Shown here one piece after another: positions 26,680 to 34,365 of a stretch of DNA of 64,000 nucleotides (position 1 is the stretch's first letter; each line of letters opens with the position of its first letter). Origin of the DNA: Pseudonocardia sp. EC080619-01. GTDB taxonomy: Bacteria; Actinomycetota; Actinomycetes; Mycobacteriales; Pseudonocardiaceae. Location: assembly GCF_001420995.1 (NCBI RefSeq), contig NZ_CP012184.1:5192501-5256500 (forward strand). The letters are read 5' to 3'. The notes under the pieces are model-generated. The model was not told the origin of the DNA. It worked only from the letters and a program-made list of their open reading frames with translations, and ran no database searches. Made by a program: the position numbers and the translations under genes.

Positions 26680-27629
26680 AACGCGCCGGCCGGTTCCGGG
26701 CACTCCAGCCCGGCCTCCCGCAGGCCCTTCACGAACACCCGGCGACGGCGGTCGTAGTCGGCCACCATCTCGGCGACGTCGCCCTCGGCATTGGTCAGCG
26801 CCTCGACGGCCGCCACCTGCGACACGTGCGGCGCGCACAGCATCGTGTACTGGTGCACCCGCAGGCACAGCTCGGCGATCGCGCGCGGCGCGGCCAGCCA
26901 GCCGACCCGCCACCCGGTCATCGCCTGGGCCTTCGAGAAACCGCCCAGCACCACCGTCCGCTCCCGGGCGCCCGGCACCGCACCGAGGCAGGTGTGCGCC
27001 CCGGTGTAGGTCAGCCGGTCGTAGATCTCGTCGGAGAGCAGGTAGAGGTCGTGCCGCTCGGCGAGCGCGACGAGCGCGCGCAGCACCTCGGGTGACTGCA
27101 CCGCTCCGGTCGGGTTGGCCGGCGAGCCGATCAGGATCGCCTTCGTCCGCGGCGTGACGGCGGCCTCGACGGCGGCGACGTCGATCGCGAACCCGTCCTC
27201 GGCCCGCGTCGGCACCCCCACCGGCGTCCCACCGGCGAACGACACGCACGGCTGGTAGGCCACGTAGCAGGGCTCCGGGACGATGACCTCCTCGCCCGGG
27301 TTGAGGATCACCCGGAACGCCAGGTCGAGGCCCTCGGAGACGCCGGTGGTGACCAGGCACTCGGTGGCCGGGTCGTAGTGGGCGTCGTAGCGCGACGCCA
27401 GGTCGGCGCAGATCAGCTCGCGCAGCCGCGGGAGCCCGGCGTTGCCGGTGTAGGTGGTGTAGCCGTGCTCCAGGGCGTAGATGCCGGCCTCGCGGATCCG
27501 CCACGGCGTCACGAAGTCGGGTTCGCCGACGCCGAGCGAGATGACGTCGTCCATCTCCGCGGCGATGTCGAAGAACCGGCGGATCCCGGACGGCGGGATC
27601 GCGGTGATCGTCTCGTTCAGCGGCTTCAC
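26475..27629 (-). CDS. PLP-dependent class I/II aminotransferase
   Basis: Fold-type I aminotransferase of the AspC/PatA-like subfamily, 384 residues, with a GTG start overlapping the regulator stop by 4 nt. The PLP lysine is Lys233 in FSKAQAMTGWRVG; Asn172 (SPANPTG), Asp200 and Tyr203 (LSDEIYDRL) contact the cofactor, and the C-terminal Arg of GHIRCSYAT would bind the substrate carboxylate. Such proteins next to Lrp/AsnC regulators usually act in amino-acid transamination; the exact substrate is not readable. The 3' end is overlapped by the SGNH hydrolase frame on the other strand. Confidence 0.9.
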   Translation of the reverse strand: MKPLNETITAIPPSGIRRFFDIAAEMDDVISLGVGEPDFVTPWRIREAGIYALEHGYTTYTGNAGLPRLRELICADLASRYDAHYDPATECLVTTGVSEGLDLAFRVILNPGEEVIVPEPCYVAYQPCVSFAGGTPVGVPTRAEDGFAIDVAAVEAAVTPRTKAILIGSPANPTGAVQSPEVLRALVALAERHDLYLLSDEIYDRLTYTGAHTCLGAVPGARERTVVLGGFSKAQAMTGWRVGWLAAPRAIAELCLRVHQYTMLCAPHVSQVAAVEALTNAEGDVAEMVADYDRRRRVFVKGLREAGLECPEPAGAFYAFPSIRASGLDAETFAERLLREESVAVVPGTVFGPSGEGHIRCSYATALPQLEQAVERIGSFLGRL

Positions 27630-28141
27630 GGGGTCACCGGGAGCCGGTGGTCCGGCTCGGGCTCGGCGAACGTGTCGCCGTCGCGCTTGTGCGTGGCCAG
27701 GACGAAGTGGGTCGCGGTCGACCGGACGCGGTCGATCGTCGACAGCTTCTGGGAGACGAAGTCGCTCACCGCGCGGATGTCCGGGCCGACGACCGTGCAC
27801 CGCAGGTCGTGCCCGCCGGAGACGAGGAAGCAGTCGCGGACCTCGTCGAACCGGGAGATCCGGGCGGCGACGTCGTCGAACCCGACACCGCGGGCGGGCG
27901 CCACGCCGACGTCGATGAACGCCGTGACCTGCGCGCCGGACCGGCCGGCTCCCTCGAGGGCGGCGGTGCCGTCCTCGTACCGGGCCCAGTCGACGACCGC
28001 CTTGTGCCGGCGGATCACGCCGGTGCGCTCCCACTCGGCGATCCGGGCGTCGACCTCGGAGACGGGCAGGCCGACCATGGTCGCGACGGTGTCGTGGCTC
28101 AGCGACGCGTCGCGTTCGAGCAACTCGAGGATCTCGCGCAC
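27626..28141 (-). CDS. Lrp/AsnC family transcriptional regulator
   Basis: A 171-residue feast/famine regulator. The N-terminal helix-turn-helix covers about 1-50 (LLERDASLSHDTVATMVGLPVSEVDARI with GVIRRHKAVVD), followed by the ligand-binding RAM domain (VTAFIDVGV, VRDCFLVSGGHDLRCTVVG). Start is GTG 28141. Its 4-nt overlap with the downstream aminotransferase suggests that it controls that gene and perhaps itself in response to an amino acid (inference). Confidence 0.88.
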   Translation of the reverse strand: MREILELLERDASLSHDTVATMVGLPVSEVDARIAEWERTGVIRRHKAVVDWARYEDGTAALEGAGRSGAQVTAFIDVGVAPARGVGFDDVAARISRFDEVRDCFLVSGGHDLRCTVVGPDIRAVSDFVSQKLSTIDRVRSTATHFVLATHKRDGDTFAEPEPDHRLPVTP

Positions 28142-28248
28142 GGCCGTGACCCTACGACGGCGGGGCCGCGGTCCGCCGGGCGGCGCCGCGGGGCCGTGGC
28201 GCGCCCCTGATCAGGCGACACCGGGGGTGCCGGCACGCACATGCGGCA

Positions 28249-28254
28249 TAGCGT
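28249..28254 (+). promoter_or_regulatory. Candidate -10 (TAGCGT), near-leaderless
   Basis: TAGCGT ends 8 nt before the ATG of the DUF4282 gene and no ribosome binding site is present, matching the arrangement before aspS and the kinase-fold gene. Confidence 0.5.
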
Positions 28255-28262
28255 GCGGCCCC

Positions 28263-28640
28263 ATGACGCAGACACCGCCACCCGGTGGACCTTCCGACCC
28301 GTACGCCGGCGGCGCCTACCCCGGTGGTTCCACGCCGCCGCCCGCCCCGCCCTCCAACCCGCTGGCGGCGCTGTTCGACTTCGGGTTCAACCAGTTCGTG
28401 ACGCCGCACATCGTCAAGTTCGCCTACATCCTGCTGACCGTGGTGCTGGCCGTCGGCTACGTCGTCGTCGTGGTCGGCGCGTTCCTCCGGGGCGGCCTGT
28501 TCGGCGGCCTGCTCGCGCTGATCGGCGGAGCCGTCGCGGCGCTGGTCTACCTGATCCTGATCCGCGTGACGCTGGAGTTCTACTACGCCGTGGTGCGGAT
28601 GTCGGAGGACATCCACCACCGGATGCCGAACCGGTCCTGA
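28263..28640 (+). CDS. DUF4282 domain-containing membrane protein
   Basis: A 125-residue protein. The N-terminal 30 residues are Pro/Gly-rich (QTPPPGGPSDPYAGGAYPGG), then a segment FNQFVTPHIVKFAYIL leads into two transmembrane helices (about 51-74 and 79-101), and the C-terminus has the DUF4282 pattern RVTLEFYYAVVRMSEDI. Function unknown. Three imperfect 11-bp repeats lie across and after its stop codon. Confidence 0.85.
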   Translation: MTQTPPPGGPSDPYAGGAYPGGSTPPPAPPSNPLAALFDFGFNQFVTPHIVKFAYILLTVVLAVGYVVVVVGAFLRGGLFGGLLALIGGAVAALVYLILIRVTLEFYYAVVRMSEDIHHRMPNRS

Positions 28641-28662
28641 ACCGGTTCTGAACCGGGCCTGC

Positions 28663-28875
28663 TCAGGCCGCCCGCTGGAGGCGCCCCGGTCCGGTCCGGT
28701 CGGTCCGGGCCGGGTCGAGCAGGCCCGTCTCCAGGTCGAACAGGTGGGTCCGGGTGCAGGGGCCGCAGACGAAGACGACGCCGTGCGGGCCGTGGTGGCT
28801 GCTCCACGCCAGGCCACGGGCGTCGGCCGTGGTGCGGGGGCGTGAGCAGAGCGGGCAACCGTGGATCGTGTCCAT
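28663..28875 (-). CDS. Small zinc-ribbon-like protein, 70 aa
   Basis: Function not known. Two C-x2-C pairs (HGCPLCSR near 6-12 and VCGPCTR near 36-42) with histidines between them suggest a structural zinc ribbon; the C-terminus (FDLETGLLDPARTDRTGPGRL) looks flexible. It has an ATG start but only a weak ribosome binding site. It is convergent with the DUF4282 gene. Reality is supported by the regular cysteine spacing. Confidence 0.65.
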   Translation of the reverse strand: MDTIHGCPLCSRPRTTADARGLAWSSHHGPHGVVFVCGPCTRTHLFDLETGLLDPARTDRTGPGRLQRAA

Positions 28876-29035
28876 GCCCCGTGAGGGTGCACCGGCACTG
28901 TTGCCGGGCGGTGACTCCGCGCGTCGCCGGCGTTGCGTTCCGGCGACGATCCGGGGTCCCGGCCGATCATGCGGCGCCGGTCACGAAATCGGGGGCGGCG
29001 GGGCGCAGGCGCACCCCGTCGTCGGCGGTCGGGAC

Positions 29036-29041
29036 TAGTGT
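29036..29041 (+). promoter_or_regulatory. Candidate -10 (TAGTGT), near-leaderless
   Basis: TAGTGT ends 8 nt before the ATG of the following membrane-protein gene; the gap (CCGCGCGC) has no Shine-Dalgarno sequence. Confidence 0.5.
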
Positions 29042-29049
29042 CCGCGCGC

Positions 29050-30243
29050 ATGAGCGACGAACCGCCGGAGGGTGGTGCGGCCCGGTCGGGCCACGGGGGG
29101 CCGGAGAGCGACGCGCCCGGGACGCAGCCGGGGCAGCAGCCGTACGGGACGCCGTACCCGCAGCAGCCCGCCGGCGGGTACGGGCAGGTGCACGGGCACC
29201 CGCCGTACGGCCACCAGGAGTACCCGGCCGGCCGGGAGTACGGCGGCGATCCCCACCACGGGGCCGGTCCGCGGTACGGAGCCACGCCGCCGTACGGCGC
29301 GGGCCCGCAGTACGGGGGCGGGCCCGCCCCGTACGGAGCTGCTCCTTACGGCGCGGGGCAGTACGGCGCCGGGCAGTACGGCACGCCGTACCCGCCGCCC
29401 CACGGCGCGTACCCCGGCCGGCCCGGCCCGCCCGGCGGCACCTCGCCGGACCCGCTCGTCCCGTTCTCGCTGGGCGACTGGTTCGGGAAGGTGATCGCCA
29501 CCGTGCAGCGGTCGTGGAAGCCCCTGCTGGTCGTCCAGGCGCTGATCCTGGTGCCGGCCCTGCTGCTGCAGGTCGTGCTGGTGGTCTCCGGGATCGGGGG
29601 CGGGTTCGTCCTGCCCGGGCGCGGGGCGCTGGCCGGGACGGCCGTGCTCGTCCTGCTGTTCGGGATCCTCTCGGTCGCGGTGAGCGCGCTCGGGGCGATG
29701 GCGGCCGTGTTCGTCACGGTCCGCGACGCGGCACGGCGGCCCTACACCCGCGACCAGGTGATCGCGTTCGTGCGGAACCGGGCCGTGCCCGCGATCGGCT
29801 GGACCGCCGCGGCCGCCGCGGCGGCAGGGGCAGCCGTCGCGGTGCTCGTGCTCGCGTTCGGCCCGTTCCTCGCGGTCCTGCCGATCCTCGCCGGCGCGCT
29901 CTACGCGGGCACCGTGCTCACCGCGCTGCCCGGCGTCGTCGGCGTCGAGCGGGGCGGGATCGGGCGGGTCGTCACCCTGGTCCACCGCCGGTTCTTCCCG
30001 ACGCTCGGCCGGTTCGCGCTGTTCGGGCTCGCCGCCTGCGTCGCCGGCTTCGTGATCGGCCTGGTCGGAGCGGCCGTCGGCGTCGTGAGCCCGCTGGCCG
30101 GGGCGCTGGTGAACCTCGTGCTGGCGCTGCCGATCGGTGTCGTGGGCACGGCGGTCGTCGTGGTGCTCTACGCGGAGAACCGGTTCCACGAGGACCACGC
30201 CGTGCACACGCCGGTCCTGGCCGACGAGATCGACCGACCCTGA
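29050..30243 (+). CDS. Multi-pass membrane protein with Pro-Tyr-Gly-rich N-terminus
   Basis: A 397-residue protein not assigned to a named family. Residues 1-135 are low complexity, rich in Gly, Pro, Tyr, Gln and His with repeated PYG/QYG units. Residues about 140-385 form a membrane domain with about six helices in three pairs, containing the soluble motifs FSLGDWFGKVIATVQRSWKP and RRPYTRDQVIAFVRNRAVP. The arrangement resembles actinobacterial glycerophosphodiesterase-type membrane-domain or DUF7847-like proteins (inference). It lies 40 nt upstream of rarA. Confidence 0.75.
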   Translation: MSDEPPEGGAARSGHGGPESDAPGTQPGQQPYGTPYPQQPAGGYGQVHGHPPYGHQEYPAGREYGGDPHHGAGPRYGATPPYGAGPQYGGGPAPYGAAPYGAGQYGAGQYGTPYPPPHGAYPGRPGPPGGTSPDPLVPFSLGDWFGKVIATVQRSWKPLLVVQALILVPALLLQVVLVVSGIGGGFVLPGRGALAGTAVLVLLFGILSVAVSALGAMAAVFVTVRDAARRPYTRDQVIAFVRNRAVPAIGWTAAAAAAAGAAVAVLVLAFGPFLAVLPILAGALYAGTVLTALPGVVGVERGGIGRVVTLVHRRFFPTLGRFALFGLAACVAGFVIGLVGAAVGVVSPLAGALVNLVLALPIGVVGTAVVVVLYAENRFHEDHAVHTPVLADEIDRP

Positions 30244-30283
30244 CGCGGGTCCGGCCCCGCCGGATTTGGCAGGCTGGGCGGCG

Positions 30284-31672
30284 ATGAGCACCGACGGCCT
30301 GTTCGACATCGACCCCTCCCCGGGGGACACCCCCGGGGAGGGGGACGGGTCCGCGCCCCGCCCGGACGCCCCGCTGGCCGCGCGGATGCGCCCGCGCAGC
30401 CTCGACGAGGTCGTCGGGCAGTCCGAGCTCCTCGAGCCGGGCGCGCCGCTGCGCCGGCTGCTCGAGGGTGGCGCGGCGGCGTCGGTGCTGCTCTACGGGC
30501 CACCCGGGACGGGGAAGACGACGCTCGCCCGGCTGATGGCCGGCGCGGGCGGCGCGGAGCGGCACTTCGTCGCCCTGTCCGCGCTGTCCGCCGGGGTGAA
30601 GGAGCTGCGCGCCGTCATCGAGGAGGCACGCCGCCGCCGTGACCGCAGCGGCACGTCGACGGTGCTGTTCATCGACGAGGTCCACCGGTTCTCCCGCACC
30701 CAGCAGGACGCGCTGCTCGGCGCCGTCGAGGACCGGCTCGTCCTCCTGGTCGCGGCCACCACCGAGAACCCGTCGTTCTCGGTCGTCTCGCCGCTGCTGT
30801 CCCGCTCGCTGGTCCTGCAACTGCAGTCGCTGGGGGAGGACGACGTCCGCGCACTGCTGCGCCGTGCCGTCGCGTCCGAGCGCGGTCTCGCCGGGACGGT
30901 CACCCTCGCCGCCGACGGCGAGGACGCGCTGATCCGGCTCTCCGCCGGCGACGGCCGCCGGGCCCTGACGGCGCTGGAGGCGGCCGCCGACGGTGTCCTC
31001 GGCGCGGGTGCCGCAGCCGGGGACGGGCCGCCGGTCGTCGACCTCGACGCCGTCGAGCGGGCCGTCACCGAGGTCGCCGTCCGCTACGACCGGGCGGGCG
31101 ACCAGCACTACGACGTCATCAGCGCCTTCATCAAGTCGATCCGCGGCTCCGATCCGGACGCCGCGCTGCACTACCTCGCCCGCATGATCGTCGCGGGGGA
31201 GGACGCCCGGTTCATCGCGCGGCGGCTGATGGTCCACGCGTCCGAGGACATCGGCCTCGCCGACCCGACCGCGCTGCCGGCCGCGACGGCCGCCGCCCAG
31301 GTCGTGCAGCTCGTCGGCATGCCGGAGGCGCGGATCGCGCTCGCCCAGGTCACGGTGCATCTCGCGACCGCGCCGAAGTCGAACGCGGTGATCACCGCGA
31401 TCGACGCGGCGATGGCCGACGTGAGGTCCGGCAAGGTCGGCGGCGTGCCCCCGCACCTGCGCGACGGGCACTACGCGGGGGCGCAGAAGCTCGGCAACGC
31501 CGTCGGCTACCGGTACCCGCACGACGACCCGGACGGGGTGCTGCGCCAGCAGTACCCGCCGGACGACGTCGTCGGGACGGACTACTACGCGCCGTCCGGC
31601 CGCGGGTTCGAGCGCACGCTCGCCGAGCGGGTCCCGAAGCTGCGCCGGGTCGTGCGGGGCGAGCGGGGCTGA
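30284..31672 (+). CDS. rarA: Replication-associated recombination protein RarA (MgsA)
   Basis: AAA+ ATPase of the RarA/MgsA/WRNIP1 family acting at stalled replication forks. The 462 residues contain Walker A GPPGTGKTT (72-80), Walker B LFIDEVHRF (about 126-134), the sensor TTENPSF and arginine-finger LLSRSLV, then the helical tetramerisation domain with HYDVISAFIKSIRGSDPDAALHY split by short loops. The N-terminal 30 residues are acidic and disordered. CAGGCT (30270-30275) ends 8 nt before the ATG, a possible weak -10 in the near-leaderless pattern. Confidence 0.93.
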   Translation: MSTDGLFDIDPSPGDTPGEGDGSAPRPDAPLAARMRPRSLDEVVGQSELLEPGAPLRRLLEGGAAASVLLYGPPGTGKTTLARLMAGAGGAERHFVALSALSAGVKELRAVIEEARRRRDRSGTSTVLFIDEVHRFSRTQQDALLGAVEDRLVLLVAATTENPSFSVVSPLLSRSLVLQLQSLGEDDVRALLRRAVASERGLAGTVTLAADGEDALIRLSAGDGRRALTALEAAADGVLGAGAAAGDGPPVVDLDAVERAVTEVAVRYDRAGDQHYDVISAFIKSIRGSDPDAALHYLARMIVAGEDARFIARRLMVHASEDIGLADPTALPAATAAAQVVQLVGMPEARIALAQVTVHLATAPKSNAVITAIDAAMADVRSGKVGGVPPHLRDGHYAGAQKLGNAVGYRYPHDDPDGVLRQQYPPDDVVGTDYYAPSGRGFERTLAERVPKLRRVVRGERG

Positions 31673-31691
31673 ACGGCCCCGGCCCGCCTGC

Positions 31692-32756
31692 TCAGCCGGT
31701 CGTGAGCGTCAGGCCGAGCGCGCTCGTCGCGGTGCCGATCGGGGTGAAGTAGCTCGTGCAGTTGTCCGAGCCGCCCGCGCCGGTGTGCACGCCCTGGGCC
31801 TGCCCGCTCGACGTGATGTAGGGGGCGCCGGAGTCGCCCTCCTGCGCGCAGGCGCCGACGGCGGTGAGGCCGGACTGCTGCTGGCCGTCGAAGTTGACCG
31901 TCATGTCGGTGCGCTCGACGCTGCCGCAGGAGCGGCCGCTGGTCGAGCCGTAGAGGCACACCGTCGAGCCGACCGGGGCCGCGCTCGTGCCCGCCACCCG
32001 GGTGCCGGAGACGGTCGGCGAGGCGCTGCCCTCGGCGACCGGGATCGCGCCGACGTCGACGGCGCCGCCCGCCGACCGGGCGCCCGTCCCGATCGTGCTC
32101 TGCTCCGAGTCGTACCAGGTCGAGGAGCCGCGGGTGCAGTGCCCGGCGGTGAGCACCCAGTCGTCGCCGGACGAGTCCGACGCCGCGAAGCCCGCGGTGC
32201 AGCGCCGGCTGCCGTCGGTGATCGTGTCGCCGCCCGCCACGGCGGCCTGCTGCCGCGGGCCCGCCGGCACCCGCTCCACCCGCACCGCCGACGGGTCCAG
32301 TCCCGCGGTCAGGGCACCGGCGAGTGCGTCCGCCCCGGCGCCGTCGACGACCTCGAGCACGACCTGCTCGGTACGTGGGTCGATCCCGTACGACGCGAGC
32401 CCGGCCGGCATCGCCGTCGCGGTGCGGGCCGCGAGCTCGCCCAGCACGGCACCCGGGTCGCGCCGGGGCTCGTCCCGGACGACCGGGGTGGCGCCGAGGC
32501 GTGTCAGCACGGGCGCGAGTGCCGGGTCCCAGGTGCCGACCATCAGCCGGCCGTCCTCGAACCAGCTCCCCGCCAGCGACGTCCCCGCGGCCTCACCCAC
32601 CGCCGGCAGCAGGCCGGCGGCGGCGTCCTCGGTCAGGATCGGGAGATCGACCGGCAGCGTCGGGGCGGCCGTGGCGGGGACGGCGACACCGAGCCCGATC
32701 GCGGCGGTCCCGGCGAGGGCGGCGAGGAGCAGTCGGTGCGGGCGGCGCAGGGGCAC
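31692..32756 (-). CDS. Secreted chymotrypsin-like (S1) serine protease
   Basis: An extracellular protease of the alpha-lytic/streptogrisin type. The GTG start has GAAGGA upstream. A signal peptide covers about 1-31 (cleavage near VPATAAP). A prodomain of about 140 residues follows (SWFEDGRLMVGTWDP is alpha-lytic-prodomain-like), and the mature domain begins near 173 (VAGGDTITDGSRRC). The catalytic triad is His206 (LTAGHC), Asp234 (GAVDVGAI) and Ser309 (EGDSGAPY). Six cysteines in the mature part could form three disulfides. Substrate unknown. It is convergent with rarA. Confidence 0.9.
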   Translation of the reverse strand: MPLRRPHRLLLAALAGTAAIGLGVAVPATAAPTLPVDLPILTEDAAAGLLPAVGEAAGTSLAGSWFEDGRLMVGTWDPALAPVLTRLGATPVVRDEPRRDPGAVLGELAARTATAMPAGLASYGIDPRTEQVVLEVVDGAGADALAGALTAGLDPSAVRVERVPAGPRQQAAVAGGDTITDGSRRCTAGFAASDSSGDDWVLTAGHCTRGSSTWYDSEQSTIGTGARSAGGAVDVGAIPVAEGSASPTVSGTRVAGTSAAPVGSTVCLYGSTSGRSCGSVERTDMTVNFDGQQQSGLTAVGACAQEGDSGAPYITSSGQAQGVHTGAGGSDNCTSYFTPIGTATSALGLTLTTG

Positions 32757-33123
32757 TGAGGGTCCTTCGGGCAGTGATCGGGCCGTGACACCCGGCTCAA
32801 CGATGCTGCTCCACGCGGGTCACGCTTCGCTACGCCATCAGATCTGATGACGCCCGAACGGCGCTTCCCGCCCCGCTCGATTGCCTCGTAGGGACCAACG
32901 CCCGTACCGCGTGTCGTCGTATACCGCAAATTGAGCATGTTGATTGACCCCGAACGGGTGCCTGGCCAGGGTTGATCGCAGACCGGGGCGCGGCCGAGCG
33001 GAGTCGCCGGAGAGCCGACGACCCCGGTGACGACCACCGAGCGTGCCGAGGACCCGGGGGAGGGTCCCGCGGCGGTGCGGCGACGGGGTGCGGGGGCGCC
33101 GCACGGAAGGAGCGCTGGGCACG
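32757..33123 (+). promoter_or_regulatory. Intergenic control region between protease and sigma factor genes
   Basis: This 367-nt divergent gap carries no gene I can support. It contains a 14-bp perfect palindrome (CATCAGATCTGATG, 32836-32849) 80 nt upstream of the protease start, and an unusually AT-rich stretch (about 32915-32947) that includes TATACG on the minus strand (32918-32923) as a possible -10 for the protease. GGAAGGA just before 33124 is the sigma factor ribosome binding site. Confidence 0.45.
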
Positions 33124-33849
33124 ATGCACGAGGGAACCGCGGTGATCGATCCGCCCGTCGAGGACGACACCGTCGAGGAGCGGCCCACGGATCCGGTCGA
33201 GCGCACCACGGGCGCCGGGCCCGACCTCCTCCCACCCGAGCTCCTCCGGGCCGCGGTCGCCGGCGAGCCCGCGGCGGTCGCGCTGCTGCTGTCGAAGGTC
33301 CAGCCGCAGGTCGAGAGGTTCTGCCGGGCCCGGCTCGGCCGCCGGGAGACGACCCTGGGCTCGGCCGACGACGTCGCGCAGGACGTGTGCATGGCCGTCC
33401 TCGCCGTCCTCCCGGAGTACCGGCTGTCCGGCATGTCGTTCCGCGCGTTCGTCTTCGGCATCGCCCGGCACAAGATCGCCGACGCGTTCCGGGCGATGGC
33501 CCGCAACCGCTGCGACGCCGTCGAGGAGATCCCCGAGCGGATCAGCCGCGACGACGACCCCGAGCAGGTCGTGCTCGACGCCGAGCGCAACGAGCGGCTC
33601 GGTGACCTGCTCGACATCCTCGGATCGCGCCAGGTCGAGATCCTCACGCTGCGGATCGCCGTCGGGATGACAGCGGAGGAGACCGCCCAGGCGCTCGGCT
33701 CGACCCCGGGCGCGGTGCGGGTGGCCCAGCACCGGGCGCTGCAGCGGCTGCGCCGCGAGCTCGAGGGCCGTGCCGCGCGCCGGGCCCCGAGCGGGAGAGC
33801 GAGCGGGTGGCCGGCGCGCCGGGGCCGCGCCCCGTGCGCCCGCCGGTGA
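33124..33849 (+). CDS. ECF sigma factor, SigD/ShbA-like
   Basis: RNA polymerase sigma-70 family protein, 241 residues. Region 2 is visible at about 40-110 (LGSADDVAQDVCMAVLAVLPEY, FRAFVFGIARHKIADAFR) and the region 4 helix-turn-helix at about 160-215 (LGSRQVEILTLRI, MTAEETAQALGSTPGAVRVAQHRALQRLRREL). The pattern is closest to actinobacterial SigD/ShbA. No anti-sigma gene is adjacent. ATG 33124 has GGAAGGA about 10 nt upstream. The last 28 residues are Arg/Gly/Ala-rich and may be out of frame: another frame continues to 33938 with more protein-like sequence. Confidence 0.85.
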   Translation: MHEGTAVIDPPVEDDTVEERPTDPVERTTGAGPDLLPPELLRAAVAGEPAAVALLLSKVQPQVERFCRARLGRRETTLGSADDVAQDVCMAVLAVLPEYRLSGMSFRAFVFGIARHKIADAFRAMARNRCDAVEEIPERISRDDDPEQVVLDAERNERLGDLLDILGSRQVEILTLRIAVGMTAEETAQALGSTPGAVRVAQHRALQRLRRELEGRAARRAPSGRASGWPARRGRAPCARR

Positions 33850-34145
33850 CCGTGCCGCACCCGGCCCCGGGTGCGATCCCCGCCCCGCGCCGTCCGGTCG
33901 TCGTGGCCGACGGCCCGGAGCTGCGCGTCGCCGTCTGAGCCCACCACGTGGGGCGGCGAGAGAACGGCGGACCGGCCGGACCGGTCACCGGTCACACCCC
34001 CGGACCGGTGACCACGGCACGGGCCGCAACCGGCCGGTGCCGGAGTGCTCGGGCGCACTCCGGCGCCGGCCGACCCCGTTCCCGGCTCCCCGGCACCGTC
34101 GTCGACCGGCGGAAACCCTCTCGCACACGGGGAGTAGCCTGGCCG

Positions 34146-34178
34146 GTGACCGCGTGTCGAGGGGAGGGTGCCGCGTGA
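34146..34178 (+). CDS. Putative 10-aa leader peptide upstream of alaS
   Basis: A GTG 5 nt after TAGCCT opens a frame encoding MTACRGEGAA, with three Ala codons in ten, and its TGA overlaps the next mini-ORF start as GTGA. If transcription starts at this -10 element, it would be translated from the very 5' end. Evidence is positional only. Confidence 0.3.
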   Translation: MTACRGEGAA

Positions 34179-34249
34179 GCAGGACCGGCGTGCCCTTCCC
34201 CGTGCCGCGCGAACCGTTCCGGGACCGAGCGCCCGGCGCGGGTGCCTGA
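34175..34249 (+). CDS. Putative 24-aa leader peptide upstream of alaS
   Basis: A GTG preceded by GAGGGGAGGG, the strongest Shine-Dalgarno-like sequence near alaS, opens a 24-residue frame (MSRTGVPFPVPREPFRD then RAPGAGA) ending 116 nt before alaS. It is Pro-rich and ends in Ala codons. It may regulate alaS by attenuation or coupling, or be fortuitous. Confidence 0.35.
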   Translation: MSRTGVPFPVPREPFRDRAPGAGA

Positions 34250-34271
34250 GGCCCCGCGTCACCCGAGCCTC

Positions 34272-34291
34272 CCCGGCGCGCCCGCGCCGGG
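34272..34291 (+). repeat. Inverted repeat in alaS leader (hairpin 1)
   Basis: CCCGGCGCG and CGCGCCGGG form a perfect 9-bp inverted repeat separated by 2 nt; as RNA the top pair or two would open to form the loop. It begins 22 nt after the second mini-ORF. Confidence 0.55.
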
Positions 34292-34309
34292 CCGCCGTAC
34301 GGTGTCCCC

Positions 34310-34329
34310 GCGCAGCGTCGCCGCTGCGC
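34310..34329 (+). repeat. Inverted repeat in alaS leader (hairpin 2)
   Basis: GCGCAGCG and CGCTGCGC form a perfect 8-bp stem with a TCGC loop. It ends 36 nt before the alaS GTG, close enough to affect ribosome access or act as an attenuator with hairpin 1 (inference). Confidence 0.55.
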
Positions 34330-34365
34330 ACCGCCGTCGCCGTACCCGTCACGAGAGACCTTCCG

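Larger units (their letters stand above)
33850..34365 (+). promoter_or_regulatory. alaS upstream region: promoter, mini-ORFs and hairpins
   Basis: This 516-nt segment has no ordinary gene. Visible elements are: a 43-codon frame (33807-33938) overlapping the sigma gene end; a candidate -10 TAGCCT (34135-34140); two overlapping mini-ORFs (34146-34178 and 34175-34249); and two perfect inverted repeats, 34272-34291 and 34310-34329, ending 36 nt before the alaS start. The rest shows no feature. Confidence 0.5.
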
